Source: Mycetocola tolaasinivorans (lineage in GTDB: Bacteria > Actinomycetota > Actinomycetes > Actinomycetales > Microbacteriaceae). From it: 64,000 nt of DNA. Shown here piece after piece: positions 17,026 to 26,445 of the stretch. Below the pieces are notes generated by a model that was given only the letters and a program-made list of their open reading frames with translations, was not told where the DNA came from and searched no databases. The translations under genes were made by a program, and so were the position numbers. The first letter of the stretch is position 1. Each line of letters opens with the position of its first letter. The stretch is from positions 1-64,000 of the forward strand of contig NZ_RCUX01000008.1 in the NCBI RefSeq assembly GCF_003667565.1, written 5' to 3'.

Positions 17026-17176
17026 GCGCCCTCTTTCTCTGGATAGCCGCTCTCGAGTGCACTCACGCGAGACAAGAGTTATCTTCTCACGAGGGACCGG
17101 GCGAGCCTCGCAACACGAGCAGAGTGCCGTGCCACACCCTGAACACAGAGGGCATTCGGCCTGGCGGAACCGCGTT

Positions 17177-18649
17177 CTACAGGGTGCCGGTCAGGCGGCG
17201 CCGCAGCCTGTCGCTGGACGCGTTGAGTCCAACCAGCGAAACCTCAACACCGTGGCGCGCGTACCGCTCCTCGATGCTGTCGAGCGCGGCGACGGTCGAA
17301 GCATCCCAGATGTGCGCATTCGAGAAGTCGATGGTGATCTGCCCAGAGTCCGCGGCATAGTCAAACTGGGTCACCAGGTCGTTGCTGGAGGCGAAGAAGA
17401 GGGCACCACTCACCTGATAGCGCACGCCATTATCCGGTGTACTCTCGCGGGTGACCGTAGCGAGGTGGGCAACCCGACGCGCAAACACCACCATCGCAAC
17501 CAGTACACCGACGATCACACCGATCGCCAGGTTCTCGGTGGCCACCACCACCGCAACGGTGATGATCATGACTCCGGTCTCGCCGAGCGGCATACGACGC
17601 AGGGTCGCGGGCCGAATACTGTGCCAGTCAAACGTCGCCACCGACACCATGAGCATGACCGCGACGAGGGCCGCCATCGGGATGAGTGAAACCACGTCGC
17701 CGAGGAATACGACGAGCGCGAGCAGGAACGTTCCGGCCGCAAACGTGGAGATGCGCGTACGAGCGCCGGAGGATTTCACGTTGATCATCGTCTGACCGAT
17801 CATCGCGCACCCGCCCATACCGCCGAAGAATCCCGAGAGAATGTTGGATACGCCCTGACCCCAGGCCTCCCGAGTCTTGTTTGACCCGGTATCCGTAATC
17901 TCATCCACGAGCTTCGCCGTCATGAGGGACTCCAGGAGGCCGACGATTGCCATGGCCAGCGCAAACGGGCCGATGATGCCCAGCGTCTCAAACGTCAGGG
18001 GCACGTGGGGAACGAACAGCTCAGGAAGGCTCGTGGGAAGGGCTCCCTGGTCGCCCACGTTCGGCACCTGAGCACCCATGACCACCACGATCACGGTGAC
18101 CGTCACGATCGCCACCAGCGGGGCGGGCACCGCCCGCGTCATCCGCGGCAGGAACACGAGAATCAGGATCGCGAGCGCGACCAGCGGATAGACGAGCCAC
18201 GGAACGCCCACCAGGTGCGGAAGCTGCGCGAGCGCGACAAGAATTGCAAGCGCGTTGACGAACCCGATCATCACGCTCCGCGGGATGAAGCGCAGGAGTT
18301 TCGTCACCCCGAGCAGGCTGAGGATGATCTGTAGCGCTCCGGCGAGAATCACCGTGGCGATGAAGTAATCGATCCCGTGCTCGCGCGCGACCGGGGCGAT
18401 CACCAGGGCGACCGCGCCCGTTGCGGCGCTGATCATCGCGGGTCGCCCGCCGACCACGGCGATTGAGACCGCCATGATGAACGAGGAGAAGAGCCCGTAG
18501 CGCGGGTCGACACCGGCGATGATCGAGAACGAGATGGCCTCGGGAATCAGTGCCATCGCGACCACGAGTCCGGCGAGGAGTTCCCGGGAGAGGAGCCGCG
18601 GGCTGCGCAGGGCGGAGGCTACGGTGGCGGGGGCGGCAATCGCGGGCAT
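17177..18649 (-). CDS. SulP family anion permease with STAS domain
   Basis: A 490-residue transporter with about ten to twelve membrane segments and a C-terminal cytoplasmic STAS domain from about residue 395 (IDFSNAHIWDASTVAALDS). The signature LVVAMALIPEAISFSIIAGVDPRYGLFSS is at the N-terminus, and GGMGGCAMIGQTMINVKSSGART in the middle. SulP proteins move sulfate, bicarbonate or similar anions; the substrate here is not decidable. ATG 18649 is preferred because GGAG stands 5 nt upstream, though the frame extends 72 codons further into the MerR operator. Divergent MerR gene: see dyad at 18757. Confidence 0.92.
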   Translation of the reverse strand: MPAIAAPATVASALRSPRLLSRELLAGLVVAMALIPEAISFSIIAGVDPRYGLFSSFIMAVSIAVVGGRPAMISAATGAVALVIAPVAREHGIDYFIATVILAGALQIILSLLGVTKLLRFIPRSVMIGFVNALAILVALAQLPHLVGVPWLVYPLVALAILILVFLPRMTRAVPAPLVAIVTVTVIVVVMGAQVPNVGDQGALPTSLPELFVPHVPLTFETLGIIGPFALAMAIVGLLESLMTAKLVDEITDTGSNKTREAWGQGVSNILSGFFGGMGGCAMIGQTMINVKSSGARTRISTFAAGTFLLALVVFLGDVVSLIPMAALVAVMLMVSVATFDWHSIRPATLRRMPLGETGVMIITVAVVVATENLAIGVIVGVLVAMVVFARRVAHLATVTRESTPDNGVRYQVSGALFFASSNDLVTQFDYAADSGQITIDFSNAHIWDASTVAALDSIEERYARHGVEVSLVGLNASSDRLRRRLTGTL

Positions 18650-18756
18650 AAAAACTCCGGTCACGGAAGTGCACAGGGCCGCGGTTCCCGAGGGGCTCGG
18701 CGAAGCGGCGTGAAAGAATGGAGGTGGTCGTCGCGTATTCAGCGACGGATTCAACT

Positions 18757-18776
18757 CTACCCTAACGTAAGGGTAG
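18757..18776. promoter_or_regulatory. MerR-type operator between SulP and MerR genes
   Basis: A 20-bp dyad, CTACCCTAAC / GTAAGGGTAG, with a single mismatched pair, lies in the 145-bp gap between divergent sulP-like and merR-like genes. Length and placement fit the spacer of a MerR-controlled promoter. Confidence 0.75.
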
Positions 18777-18794
18777 GTTTGCGAAAGGCGTGCC

Positions 18795-19175
18795 ATGTCC
18801 CCCACCCCGGCCACCATGCACATCGGCGAGTTCGCCGAACGTACCGGCATGTCCCTGCGGACCATTCGCCACTACGATGACGTCGGCCTGGTGACGGCCT
18901 CCTTTCGCACCGAGGGTGGCTTTCGCCTCTATACCGAGGCTGATTTTGAGCGCATGATCCTTATCCGTCGCATGAAACCGCTCGGTTTCAGCCTCGAGGA
19001 GATGGCCGAGCTGCTCGCAATTATCGATGAGCACGCTGCCGCGCAGGACTCCCCCGCGGATGACCCGCGACTGACCGAGTTCATTCGTGAGGCCACCGAA
19101 CGTCGCGAGAAACTGCGCACTCAGCTTGCGATGGCCGATGAGTTTGTCGAACTGCTCGAGCGACAGGCTCGATAG
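18795..19175 (+). CDS. MerR family transcriptional regulator
   Basis: A 126-residue regulator. The winged HTH is MHIGEFAERTGMSLRTIRHYDDVGL with the wing RLYTEADFERM, followed by a long dimerisation helix. It contains no cysteine, so it should not be a metal sensor of the MerR/CueR type; a small-molecule or anion effector is more likely. It is divergent from the SulP transporter gene with a shared dyad, so it most likely controls that gene and itself. Start at ATG 18795 behind GAAAGG; ATG 18816 is a possible alternative. Confidence 0.9.
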   Translation: MSPTPATMHIGEFAERTGMSLRTIRHYDDVGLVTASFRTEGGFRLYTEADFERMILIRRMKPLGFSLEEMAELLAIIDEHAAAQDSPADDPRLTEFIREATERREKLRTQLAMADEFVELLERQAR

Positions 19176-19248
19176 GCGCGCGGCCCCATCCTTCCCGAGC
19201 GAGCCTCAGCCGAGGTCCGTGCACAAAGCACCCCGTCACCGCGACAGC

Positions 19249-19281
19249 AAAAACCGCCCCCGATTTCTCGGGGGCGGTTTT
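19249..19281. terminator. Bidirectional terminator between MerR gene and tig
   Basis: A 14-bp perfect stem (arms 19250-19263 and 19268-19281, AAAACCGCCCCCGA) with loop TTTC, flanked by A-run and T-run, between convergent genes. Confidence 0.88.
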
Positions 19282-19312
19282 GTGAATCTCAGAGATTTAG
19301 TGATTCAGAGAA

Positions 19313-20629
19313 TTACTTCTCGTCAGCAGCCTCAACCTCGGCGGCCTCGTCCTCATCCGAGGGGATGAAGCCCGAGAGGTCAACGTCGGCACCGGTGGTG
19401 TCAACAACCTTGACCTTGCCCAGGACGATTGCGAGGGCCTTGTTGCGGGCAACCTCGCCGACCATGGCGGGAATCTGACCGTTCTGGTCCAGAACCTGGA
19501 TGAACTCGCCCGGCTCCATGCCGTACTGAGCGGCACCCTGGATCAGGTACTGGGTCAGCTCTTCCTGGCTGACCTGAACCTTCTCGGTCTCGGCGATGAC
19601 GTCGAGCAGGATCTGGGTGCGGAAGGTCTTCTCGGAAGACTCCTTGACCTCGGCGCGGTGAGCGTCGTCCTCAAGACGGTTCTCGTTCTCGAGGTGACGG
19701 TGCACCTCGTCCTCAACGAGCTTCTCGGGAACGGCAACCTCAACGGTCTCGAGGAGGTGCTCGATGAGCTTCTCGCGAGCGGCAGCGCCCTGACCGAAGG
19801 TCTTCTTGCTGGCGGCCTGCTCCTTGAGGGAGTCGGTCAGCTCGGCGATGGTGTCGAACTCCGAGGCGATCTGAGCGAACTCGTCGTCGGCCTCGGGCAG
19901 CTCGCGCTCCTTGACGGCGGTCAGGGTCACGGTGATCTCCGCGTCCTTGCCGGCGTGCTCGCCACCGAGCAGCGGGGCGGTGAAGGTGGTGTTCTCACCG
20001 GCGGTGAGGGTGTCCAGGGCCTCGTCGATGCCCTCGATCAGCTCGCCCGAGCCGACCTCGTAGGAGATGCCGGAGGCGTTGTCGACCTCGTTGCCCTCGA
20101 TGGTGGCGATCAGGTCGATCTGAGCGAAGTCACCGGTCTTGACCGGACGGTCGACGGTAACGAGGGTGCCGAAGCGAGTACGCAGCGACTCGAGCTCCTC
20201 GGCGACGTCGGCGTCGGTAACCTCGGCGGCCTCAACCTCGAGCTTGATGCCGTCGTAGGCGGGGAGGGTGACCTCGGGACGGACGTCTACCTCAATGGTG
20301 ACCTTCAGGTCGCCGGAGAAGTCCTTCTCGTTGGGCCACTCGGTGATGTCTGCCTCGGGGCGACCCAGAACACGGACACCGTGCTCCTCGACGGCCGCAC
20401 GGTAGAAACCGTCCAGACCCTCGTTGGCGGCCTGCTCGATGACGGCACCCTTACCGACGCGCTGGTCGATGATGGCTGCGGGCACCTTGCCCTTGCGGAA
20501 ACCGGGCACGTTGATCTGCTCTGCGATCTGTGCGTAGGCGCGCTTGATGGCGGGCTGCAGGTCCTCCGGGGTCACCTCAATGTTGAGCTTGACGCGGGTG
20601 GGGCTGAGCTGTTCGACCGTCGACTTCAC
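19313..20629 (-). CDS. tig: Trigger factor, ribosome-associated chaperone and prolyl isomerase
   Basis: A 438-residue chaperone that binds nascent chains at the ribosome exit tunnel. The ribosome-binding signature [12 protein letters not shown] (about residues 44-55) is intact, a FKBP-type isomerase domain follows (about 160-245), then the helical C-terminal cradle, ending in an acidic tail. The start is taken as GTG 20629 ([16 protein letters not shown]), with AGGAG 11 nt upstream; the frame extends into the tRNA-Pro gene, which cannot be coding. Upstream tRNA-Pro is on the same strand 57 nt away, so it may be processed from a shared transcript. Confidence 0.97.
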   Translation of the reverse strand: MKSTVEQLSPTRVKLNIEVTPEDLQPAIKRAYAQIAEQINVPGFRKGKVPAAIIDQRVGKGAVIEQAANEGLDGFYRAAVEEHGVRVLGRPEADITEWPNEKDFSGDLKVTIEVDVRPEVTLPAYDGIKLEVEAAEVTDADVAEELESLRTRFGTLVTVDRPVKTGDFAQIDLIATIEGNEVDNASGISYEVGSGELIEGIDEALDTLTAGENTTFTAPLLGGEHAGKDAEITVTLTAVKERELPEADDEFAQIASEFDTIAELTDSLKEQAASKKTFGQGAAAREKLIEHLLETVEVAVPEKLVEDEVHRHLENENRLEDDAHRAEVKESSEKTFRTQILLDVIAETEKVQVSQEELTQYLIQGAAQYGMEPGEFIQVLDQNGQIPAMVGEVARNKALAIVLGKVKVVDTTGADVDLSGFIPSDEDEAAEVEAADEK

Positions 20630-20685
20630 GATGATGTGTTCTCCTGATTGTTGGAAATTCGTCCTCGGGTGAGGAGTGGGCCTCG

Positions 20686-20759
20686 TCGGGGCGACAGGAT
20701 TTGAACCTGCGACCTCCCGCTCCCAAAGCGGGCGCTCTACCAAGCTGAGCTACGCCCCG
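20686..20759 (-). tRNA. tRNA-Pro (anticodon TGG)
   Basis: 74 nt on the minus strand. Acceptor arms CGGGGCG / CGCCCCG pair fully with discriminator A. The anticodon stem CCCGC / GCGGG encloses loop TTTGGGA, giving anticodon TGG. T-arm GCAGG TTCAAAT CCTGT is standard. CCA is not encoded. Confidence 0.97.
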
Positions 20760-20983
20760 GCTAGTAAAGCCGGTATTTGCGTCAATTCCGCGCATGCACG
20801 GCAGGCTAATTGACCTCCGCAAGTCTAGCTGACAAAAACACCCGTCCCGACACCAATTCGCAACACGGGGTGTCGAATGACGCAGATTCCCCTCCGCCGC
20901 GCCCGGGCTGCGTGTCCGACTTCACCCGAACCCGAATCCTGTACTACGATGATGAACGCACCCCGGAGCGTGAGTTCCGGAGT

Positions 20984-21057
20984 GGGGATGTAGCTTAGTG
21001 GTAAAGCCTTAGTCTTCCAAACTAATGATGCGGGTTCGATTCCCGTCATCCCCTCCA
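20984..21057 (+). tRNA. tRNA-Gly (anticodon TCC)
   Basis: GGGGATG acceptor arm pairs with CATCCCC, followed by T and an encoded CCA. The anticodon stem TTAGT / ACTAA encloses loop CTTCCAA, giving anticodon TCC. T-arm CGGG TTCGATT CCCG is canonical. A TTCACC / TACGAT pair about 34 bp upstream is a plausible promoter. Confidence 0.97.
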
Positions 21058-21060
21058 ATG

Positions 21061-21093
21061 AAACCGCCGCCTCGACAGAAGCGGCGGTTTTTG
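21061..21093 (+). terminator. Terminator of tRNA-Gly
   Basis: AAACCGCCGC (21061-21070) pairs with GCGGCGGTTT (21081-21090) and continues into a T-run, just 3 nt after the tRNA. Confidence 0.85.
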
Positions 21094-21187
21094 CATGTCC
21101 GGTCTGAAGACACCAACACTCACACCCAATATCCCCCGAATAGGGCACAAATTTCGAGACGCAGCGGACATATGCCAAGCTGCCGTT

Positions 21188-22207
21188 ATGAAAATCGCTC
21201 CCGGCGCGTCCAGGCTTCACTGGATCGATGCGCTTCGTGGCGTCGCAATCATCCTCGTGATTTTTCTGCATGCCAGCCTCGCCCTCAAGTATTACTCGGA
21301 TGCCTATCCGCGGTCCCTCAGGGGCATTAACCTCTTACTGGAACCGTTCCGGATGCCGCTCCTGGTGTTCCTGGCCGGCTACTTTGTTACCCGTTCGCTG
21401 CGCAAGGGCGCGGTTCGATACTTCACCGGCAAGATTCGTCACGTGGTGTGGCCCTATCTGATCTGGTCGTTTGTTGGTCTCTTTGCCCTCGGAACGATCA
21501 CCCCGAAAACCGCGCTTCGTGTTCTTTACGACCCCGTTGAGACGCACCTCTGGTACCTGTGGTTCCTTCCCGCTTACTACTTCCTTGCGTGGGCGCTCAA
21601 GCGTGTCCCGGCGTGGATTCCGGGCATGATCGCCCTGATCGCCTCGCACTGGATGCCAGAGGATATTCGCCTCGAGAAGTTCGTGTTCCTGTTTGCCTTC
21701 TTTATGTTTGGCGTCTATTTCTCCACTCGGCAGGAGGCAATTGAATCGATCATCGAGCGCAGGCCCGTGGTGATTACCGCGGCCCTCCTCGCCGTGGCGA
21801 CCGGGCTGGTGAACCTCAGCTCGCTCAAGGTGCTCTACGAACCGCTCTACGCCCCCGGACTATTCGGGTCGATTATCGTCGCGGTGTGGCTTTTCCGGAG
21901 GATTCCCCCGAACCCGGTGAGTACCGCGCTGGAATTTGTCGGTCGGAACTCGCTGATCTACTACGTTTCGCATCTCGTTCCGATCCACCTCACGGGTTTC
22001 CTGATGCGCGACATCGGGTACTCCGCGCACTGGCCCCTCTTTGCGGTGTTCCTCACCGTGGGATTTGGCACGGGCACCGCATTCGCGCTGCTCTCGGCCC
22101 GGTTTGCCGCCGTTCGAATTCTCTTCGAAGCTCCACCGTTTACGTCGCCTCCCGCGCGCGCCGCGCGACAGATACCGGCCCCCGCCGAGCCCGCCGCCCG
22201 GCGCTAG
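21188..22207 (+). CDS. Acyltransferase 3 family integral membrane protein
   Basis: A 339-residue protein with about ten membrane segments. The family signature near the start is HWIDALRGVAIILVIFLHA, with the conserved Arg and the catalytic-type His, then EPFRMPLLVFLAGYF and HLWYLWFLPAYY. Such enzymes O-acylate sugars or cell-envelope glycans at the membrane. The C-terminus is a Pro/Ala/Arg-rich tail. The ATG at 21188 is chosen because it precedes the signature by 15 residues, although no ribosome binding site is visible; CAAGCT 6 nt upstream may be a leaderless -10. It is isolated, so its acceptor is unknown. Confidence 0.88.
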   Translation: MKIAPGASRLHWIDALRGVAIILVIFLHASLALKYYSDAYPRSLRGINLLLEPFRMPLLVFLAGYFVTRSLRKGAVRYFTGKIRHVVWPYLIWSFVGLFALGTITPKTALRVLYDPVETHLWYLWFLPAYYFLAWALKRVPAWIPGMIALIASHWMPEDIRLEKFVFLFAFFMFGVYFSTRQEAIESIIERRPVVITAALLAVATGLVNLSSLKVLYEPLYAPGLFGSIIVAVWLFRRIPPNPVSTALEFVGRNSLIYYVSHLVPIHLTGFLMRDIGYSAHWPLFAVFLTVGFGTGTAFALLSARFAAVRILFEAPPFTSPPARAARQIPAPAEPAARR

Positions 22208-22290
22208 CACCGGAATCGGGGCCGCACCCGCAACCCGGCACTCTCGGCGTTCACACGGCTTTTCTACGGCGAGTGCTCACACGAGCAACC

Positions 22291-22296
22291 TAGCCT
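22291..22296 (+). promoter_or_regulatory. Putative -10 box of a small leaderless gene
   Basis: TAGCCT, 6 nt before ATG 22303, is the same arrangement seen at other leaderless genes in this window. Confidence 0.4.
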
Positions 22297-22302
22297 GGCG
22301 AC

Positions 22303-22464
22303 ATGAAGCAGTTTTGGTCCCGCATTGTGTCGTCCATCATCCAGGAGGACGACAGCGATCTCACGCGCCTTGATCTCATTGAGCGCGCTCACCGCACAGA
22401 TTCCTCCGCCCCGGTCTCCGCACGATCCGCCGAGACCAGGGTGACGGCGGGCTCCCCCGGCTAA
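22303..22464 (+). CDS. Putative small protein (53 aa)
   Basis: Short frame MKQFWSRIVSSIIQ followed by an acidic stretch (EDDSDLTRLDLIERAH) and a Ser/Ala-rich tail. The N-terminal part could be an amphipathic helix. Support comes from a TAGCCT box 6 nt upstream, codon use with G/C-rich third positions, and the terminator 59 nt downstream of its stop. No family is recognised. A chance frame remains possible. Confidence 0.4.
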   Translation: MKQFWSRIVSSIIQEDDSDLTRLDLIERAHRTDSSAPVSARSAETRVTAGSPG

Positions 22465-22522
22465 ACGGCCCCCACGCCGCCGCCCACACGAAAGAATCCC
22501 CTTCTATACAGCTGACCTAAAC

Positions 22523-22560
22523 AGCAGAGCCGCCGCCCGTTTCCGGGTGGCGGCTCTGCT
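22523..22560. terminator. Terminator hairpin
   Basis: A 16-bp stem (arms 22523-22538 and 22545-22560, starting AGCAGAGCCG) with one G-T pair, between the small ORF and the convergent GNAT gene. Confidence 0.75.
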
Positions 22561-22635
22561 GATTAACGGTTGGCCTCCGTCTGGCCCACCCCCGGTTTCA
22601 CCGGTATGACGCGAGCACGACGGGTACCCGCGCGG

Positions 22636-23442
22636 TTAGCGCTCCCAGATGTACGGCGTCGTTTCGGTGACCTTGACGAGGCCCGAACGCTCGAGGATGG
22701 GCCGGGAGAACTCCGTCGAGTCGGAGTGCACAAACCTCTTTCCCGCCGCGAGGGCGGCGCGAGCGCGAGCGGCGGTCAGGGCGCGATAGATGCCGCGTCC
22801 ACGGTACTCGTGCAGGGTTGCTCCACCCCAGATGCCCACCACATCAGTGTCGGCAACGGGCTCAAGTCGGCCGGCGCTCACGATCACGCCGTCGGCCTCC
22901 GCTACCCAGAACTCCACGCCGGAGTCTCCGCTGAGCTCCTCGATCATCTCGTCGAGCCGGTCGGTGTCCTCATCCTCCTCGAACGCGATCGCGGCCATCG
23001 CGCTCATTGCGCGCACCTCGGCCTCGGTCGTGATCCGTCGAATGATAATGCCGGCCTCGGCCAGCTCGGCGGCCGGATCGTTTTCGGTCAGCGCCTCGAG
23101 CGCGCCGATCATCACCGATTCGGAATCATCGGGCACAAACCCGCTGTTTACCAGGGCGTCGTGCAGCCCGGGCGCGCTGTCGTGTGCGCGGGTCTTCCAC
23201 TCGACGTCCACCACGTCGTCACGGGAGGCAAAGTAGTCGTGCGCAAAACGCACGAGTTCCGCAACCGACTCGGCGGTCGCCGCTTCCTCCCCCAGGTCCC
23301 GATAGGTAACGAAGCCGTGGCCACCGGCGAATGTCGCCAGGCGGAGGGGGCCGTGGGTCTCCACGGAGTCGGCGGCGCGAACCTCCGCGTCGGTGCGAAG
23401 CTGGTCATCATAGGCGCGTAAATACGCTGCAACGTTTGTCAT
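22636..23442 (-). CDS. GNAT family acetyltransferase (two-domain, 268 aa)
   Basis: The C-terminal domain is a clear GNAT fold with the acetyl-CoA loop EYRGRGIYRALTAARARAAL (about residues 210-229) and the preceding WGGATLHE strand. The N-terminal half is a degenerate GNAT-like domain (FVTYRDLGEEAATAE, DVVDVEWKTRAHDSAPGL), as in double-domain members. The target is unknown. ATG 23442 is preferred because TAAGCT stands 7 nt upstream without a ribosome binding site; a longer frame starts at 23502. Confidence 0.85.
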   Translation of the reverse strand: MTNVAAYLRAYDDQLRTDAEVRAADSVETHGPLRLATFAGGHGFVTYRDLGEEAATAESVAELVRFAHDYFASRDDVVDVEWKTRAHDSAPGLHDALVNSGFVPDDSESVMIGALEALTENDPAAELAEAGIIIRRITTEAEVRAMSAMAAIAFEEDEDTDRLDEMIEELSGDSGVEFWVAEADGVIVSAGRLEPVADTDVVGIWGGATLHEYRGRGIYRALTAARARAALAAGKRFVHSDSTEFSRPILERSGLVKVTETTPYIWER

Positions 23443-24010
23443 CGGGTTCAGCTTAACAGTGCGCATCCCCAGCACCGCGACGCCCGTCGAGATCGCGCAC
23501 AATCTCCCCTTTAGATGGCTGGTTTTGTGCAGCTACCGGTGGCCTCGCACGGAGACGTGACAGTTTTCGGCGAGGTCCATCCGGCCCGCCACCCGTCTTT
23601 GGAGGCGAGGCGGGCTGTGATCCGCCACTTCCCGCGTGTGCCCGCTTAGGGGCAGACGGCCGTGCGAGTGCGTTCAGGCGAGGCTCACGTGAGACTCCGC
23701 CCGATTTTGGTCCGGCAGCAACCTGCGCTGCCTGGGCCACAGCGTCTGCACTATCTGCGCCCTGGACCGCGTCTAAGTGAGAATCCTCGAGCGCGTTTGC
23801 AGAGGCAGTGGCCTCAGTGAGGTCCGTAGCGACTGAGGCTGCAGACTCCGCCGCGACCTCAGCCTCCTTCTGCAAGGTACAGAATTTTGCGAGCAGGCCT
23901 TCGAAAACCCCGCCGCTGCCACTCAGGCCAAGCTTCACCACATCTCGCGCGACGATCGGCTCGAGAGCCTCATCGTTCCACCCCGTATAAATGTGGGTGC
24001 GCACTTGCCA
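23443..24010. other. Gap between GNAT gene and the distal end of the CRISPR array, with a doubtful ORF
   Basis: About 568 bp. The minus strand has an open frame 23453-24004 whose GTG start is 7 bp from the last CRISPR repeat. Its first 100 residues look protein-like (HIYTGWNDEALEPIVARDVV, then an Ala/Glu-rich helical stretch), but the remainder becomes Pro/Arg/Gly-rich and resembles noise, and its codon use is less G/C-biased than that of neighbours. It may be the remnant of a gene cut by, or adjacent to, the CRISPR locus. I see no RNA gene or mobile element here. Confidence 0.35.
23450..23455 (-). promoter_or_regulatory. Putative -10 box, leaderless GNAT gene
   Basis: TAAGCT on the minus strand, 7 nt before ATG 23442. 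Confidence 0.45.
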
Positions 24011-26445
24011 AGATCATCCCCGCTACGCGGGGAGCACTATGGCCACTCCCTGTAATCTCCCGTGACCGGGGGGGGCATCCCCGCTACGCGGGGAATACCA
24101 GTACGGCAGTCAGGAGAACTTCATCTCGAAGGGATCATCACCGCTACGCGGGGAGCACAGTCACCCCCAACTGATCGTGAAGAAACGACCAGGATCATCC
24201 CCGCTACGCGGGGAGCACCGTTCATGAACTTCGACGAGCCTCACCGTCTGGGGATCATCCCCGCTACGCGGGGAGCACGCTGATCCTGCCGCTGATATCG
24301 ATGTTCGCTCATGGATCACCCCCGCTACGCGGGGAGCACCCATAGTGGGGTTGTCGAGAAACACCATTTCGGGGGATCATCCCCGCTACGCGGGGAGCAC
24401 ACAGCAGGGTGACCCCGGCCGGCGCGCCATGAAGGATCATCTCCGCTGCGCGAGGAGCACATCACTTAAATGAGTATCGTTCAATGACTCTCGGGATCAT
24501 CCCCGCTACGCGGGGAGCACGTGGTCGATCTTCTCGGTCATGCTGATGCCTCAGGATCATCCCCGCTACGCGGGGAGCACTCCGGTAGCTCGACCTGGGT
24601 GTCGGTCCAGACGGGATCATCCCCGCTACGCGGGGAGCACCTCGTCTGCGGTGGGTTCGGTAGGGGGTTCGGGGGATCATCCCCGCTACGCGGGGAGCAC
24701 GTCGTGCGCCTGTTCCAGCGCACCCTCGGCCTGGGATCATCCCCGCTACGCGGGGAGCACGCGACGATGAGCCTCGAGCTTTGCATCAGCCCGGGATCAT
24801 CCCCGCTACGCGGGGAGCACGTAAAAGAAGACGGCACGGCTGTTATCGCCACAGGATCATCCCCGCTACGCGGGGAGCACTCCCGCTCGATCTGCGCGGC
24901 CTTCGTGCGGTAGGGATCATCCCCGCTACGCGGGGAGCACGTTGAAAACAACCTCGATGACAGCGCACCCGAGGGATCATCCCCGCTACGCGGGGAGCAC
25001 GGCTCGAGAACATGCCCGAGTTCCTGTTGCTCGGGATCATCCCCGCTACGCGGGGAGCACCAGGCTTGCGCCGGGACGCCCGGCGTATTCGCGGGATCAT
25101 CCCCGCTACGCGGGGAGCACCGCTGGTGGGCATCCTGGATGAAGCGGCGAACGGGATCATCCCCGCTACGCGGGGAGCACGTCTTCAACCGCATGGCCTA
25201 CACCGTCAAGGAGGGATCATCCCCGCTACGCGGGGAGCACTCCAAGCTCGCCGTCGTTCAGCACGGACATGAGGGATCATCCCCGCTACGCGGGGAGCAC
25301 CCAAGCATCGCCCGGCAGGGTGGCATGTCGAGGGGATCATCCCCGCTACGCGGGGAGCACGCGAACCGTCAGATTGAACAGCGGAGGTCTGGCGGGATCA
25401 TCCCCGCTACGCGGGGAGCACGCTCGGTGAAGTCGATAGATTCACTCATGACAGGGATCATCCCCGCTACGCGGGGAGCACGTGCCGCCACTGGCGGAGC
25501 TTCGGGCACCCAAGGGATCATCCCCGCTACGCGGGGAGCACGAGGGGAGCCGATAGCGCGCGGCATATCTCCCGTGGATCATCCCCGCTACGCGGGGAGC
25601 ACATGGGTTTGATGGGTTAGCGCAAGTCCCATTTGGGATCATCCCCGCTACGCGGGGAGCACCACCAATCTGCCCTCCACACCCGAGCTTTTCCGGGATC
25701 ATCCCCGCTACGCGGGGAGCACGCGCGGCCCGGCCACCGCTTCACCTGAATACGGGGATCATCCCCGCTACGCGGGGAGCACGTTCGAAAGTACGAGCGA
25801 GGCAAGGAGCTCACGGGATCATCCCCGCTACGCGGGGAGCACACCACCGCGCCCGCCGGGGGTGTTCGGTCATAGGGATCATCCCCGCTACGCGGGGAGC
25901 ACTGAGGCTCCGGTTCGGGTCTTCCGCTGGCGGCCGGGATCATCCCCGCTACGCGGGGAGCACCGTCCGGCGTAGAAACCGCCGTTACGCCCCTGGGGAT
26001 CATCCCCGCTACGCGGGGAGCACGCTCCGCCCGTCGGGAACATCAACCCGGCCGCGGGATCATCCCCGCTACGCGGGGAGCACGCGAGCCCCAAATGCCT
26101 GGCAGCGTCCGAGGTGGGATCATCCCCGCTACGCGGGGAGCACTCAATCACAGGCTCCCTAGCAGCAAACGTTGCGGGATCATCCCCGCTACGCGGGGAG
26201 CACCGCGAGTGGGGGAGGCGCTCAAGGACAGCTTCGGGGATCATCCCCGCTACGCGGGGAGCACCGCATCGCGAGTTCGAAAACGTTGGCCGCGTTGGGA
26301 TCATCCCCGCTACGCGGGGAGCACTTCCACAGCGTCGTCACCAGAAACAGTGACGACGGGATCATCCCCGCTACGCGGGGAGCACTACCCGTACTGAATC
26401 TTCACAGTGCTCTGTGCGGGATCATCCCCGCTACGCGGGGAGCAC
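24011..26445 (-). CRISPR. Type I-E CRISPR array, 41 repeats and 40 spacers
   Basis: Read on the minus strand, the repeat begins GTGCTCCCCG, has a central hairpin of CCCCGC and GCGGGG around GTA, and ends GATGATCC. The core is 27 nt; a 28th base, C, follows in 34 of 41 copies and T or A in the rest. Unit length is 60 bp in 32 intervals and 61 bp in 8, so spacers are 32-33 nt with a 28-nt repeat. Repeats beside cas2 (to 26445) are identical; the far end (24011-24460) carries the changed copies, for example at 24011, 24072, 24132, 24313 and 24434. This places the leader at the cas2 side and the oldest spacers at the left. I saw no duplicate spacers by eye. Confidence 0.98.

Noticed and set aside
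18650-18865. N-terminal extension of the SulP transporter by 72 codons
   Set aside because: It would run across the MerR operator and the divergent MerR gene start; ATG 18649 has a good ribosome binding site.
20630-20743. N-terminal extension of trigger factor by 38 codons
   Set aside because: The extension is translated from the tRNA-Pro gene and its flank, so it cannot be coding.
24062-26304. Several open frames across the CRISPR array reading as repeated GSSPLRGEH, GIIPATRGA or CSPRSGDDP peptides
   Set aside because: They are translations of the 27-nt repeat plus spacers; because the units are multiples of three (60 bp) the frames stay open by accident.
24011-26445. Self-targeting spacers against this window
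   Set aside because: By eye no spacer matched other sequence in the window. A full search was not possible here.
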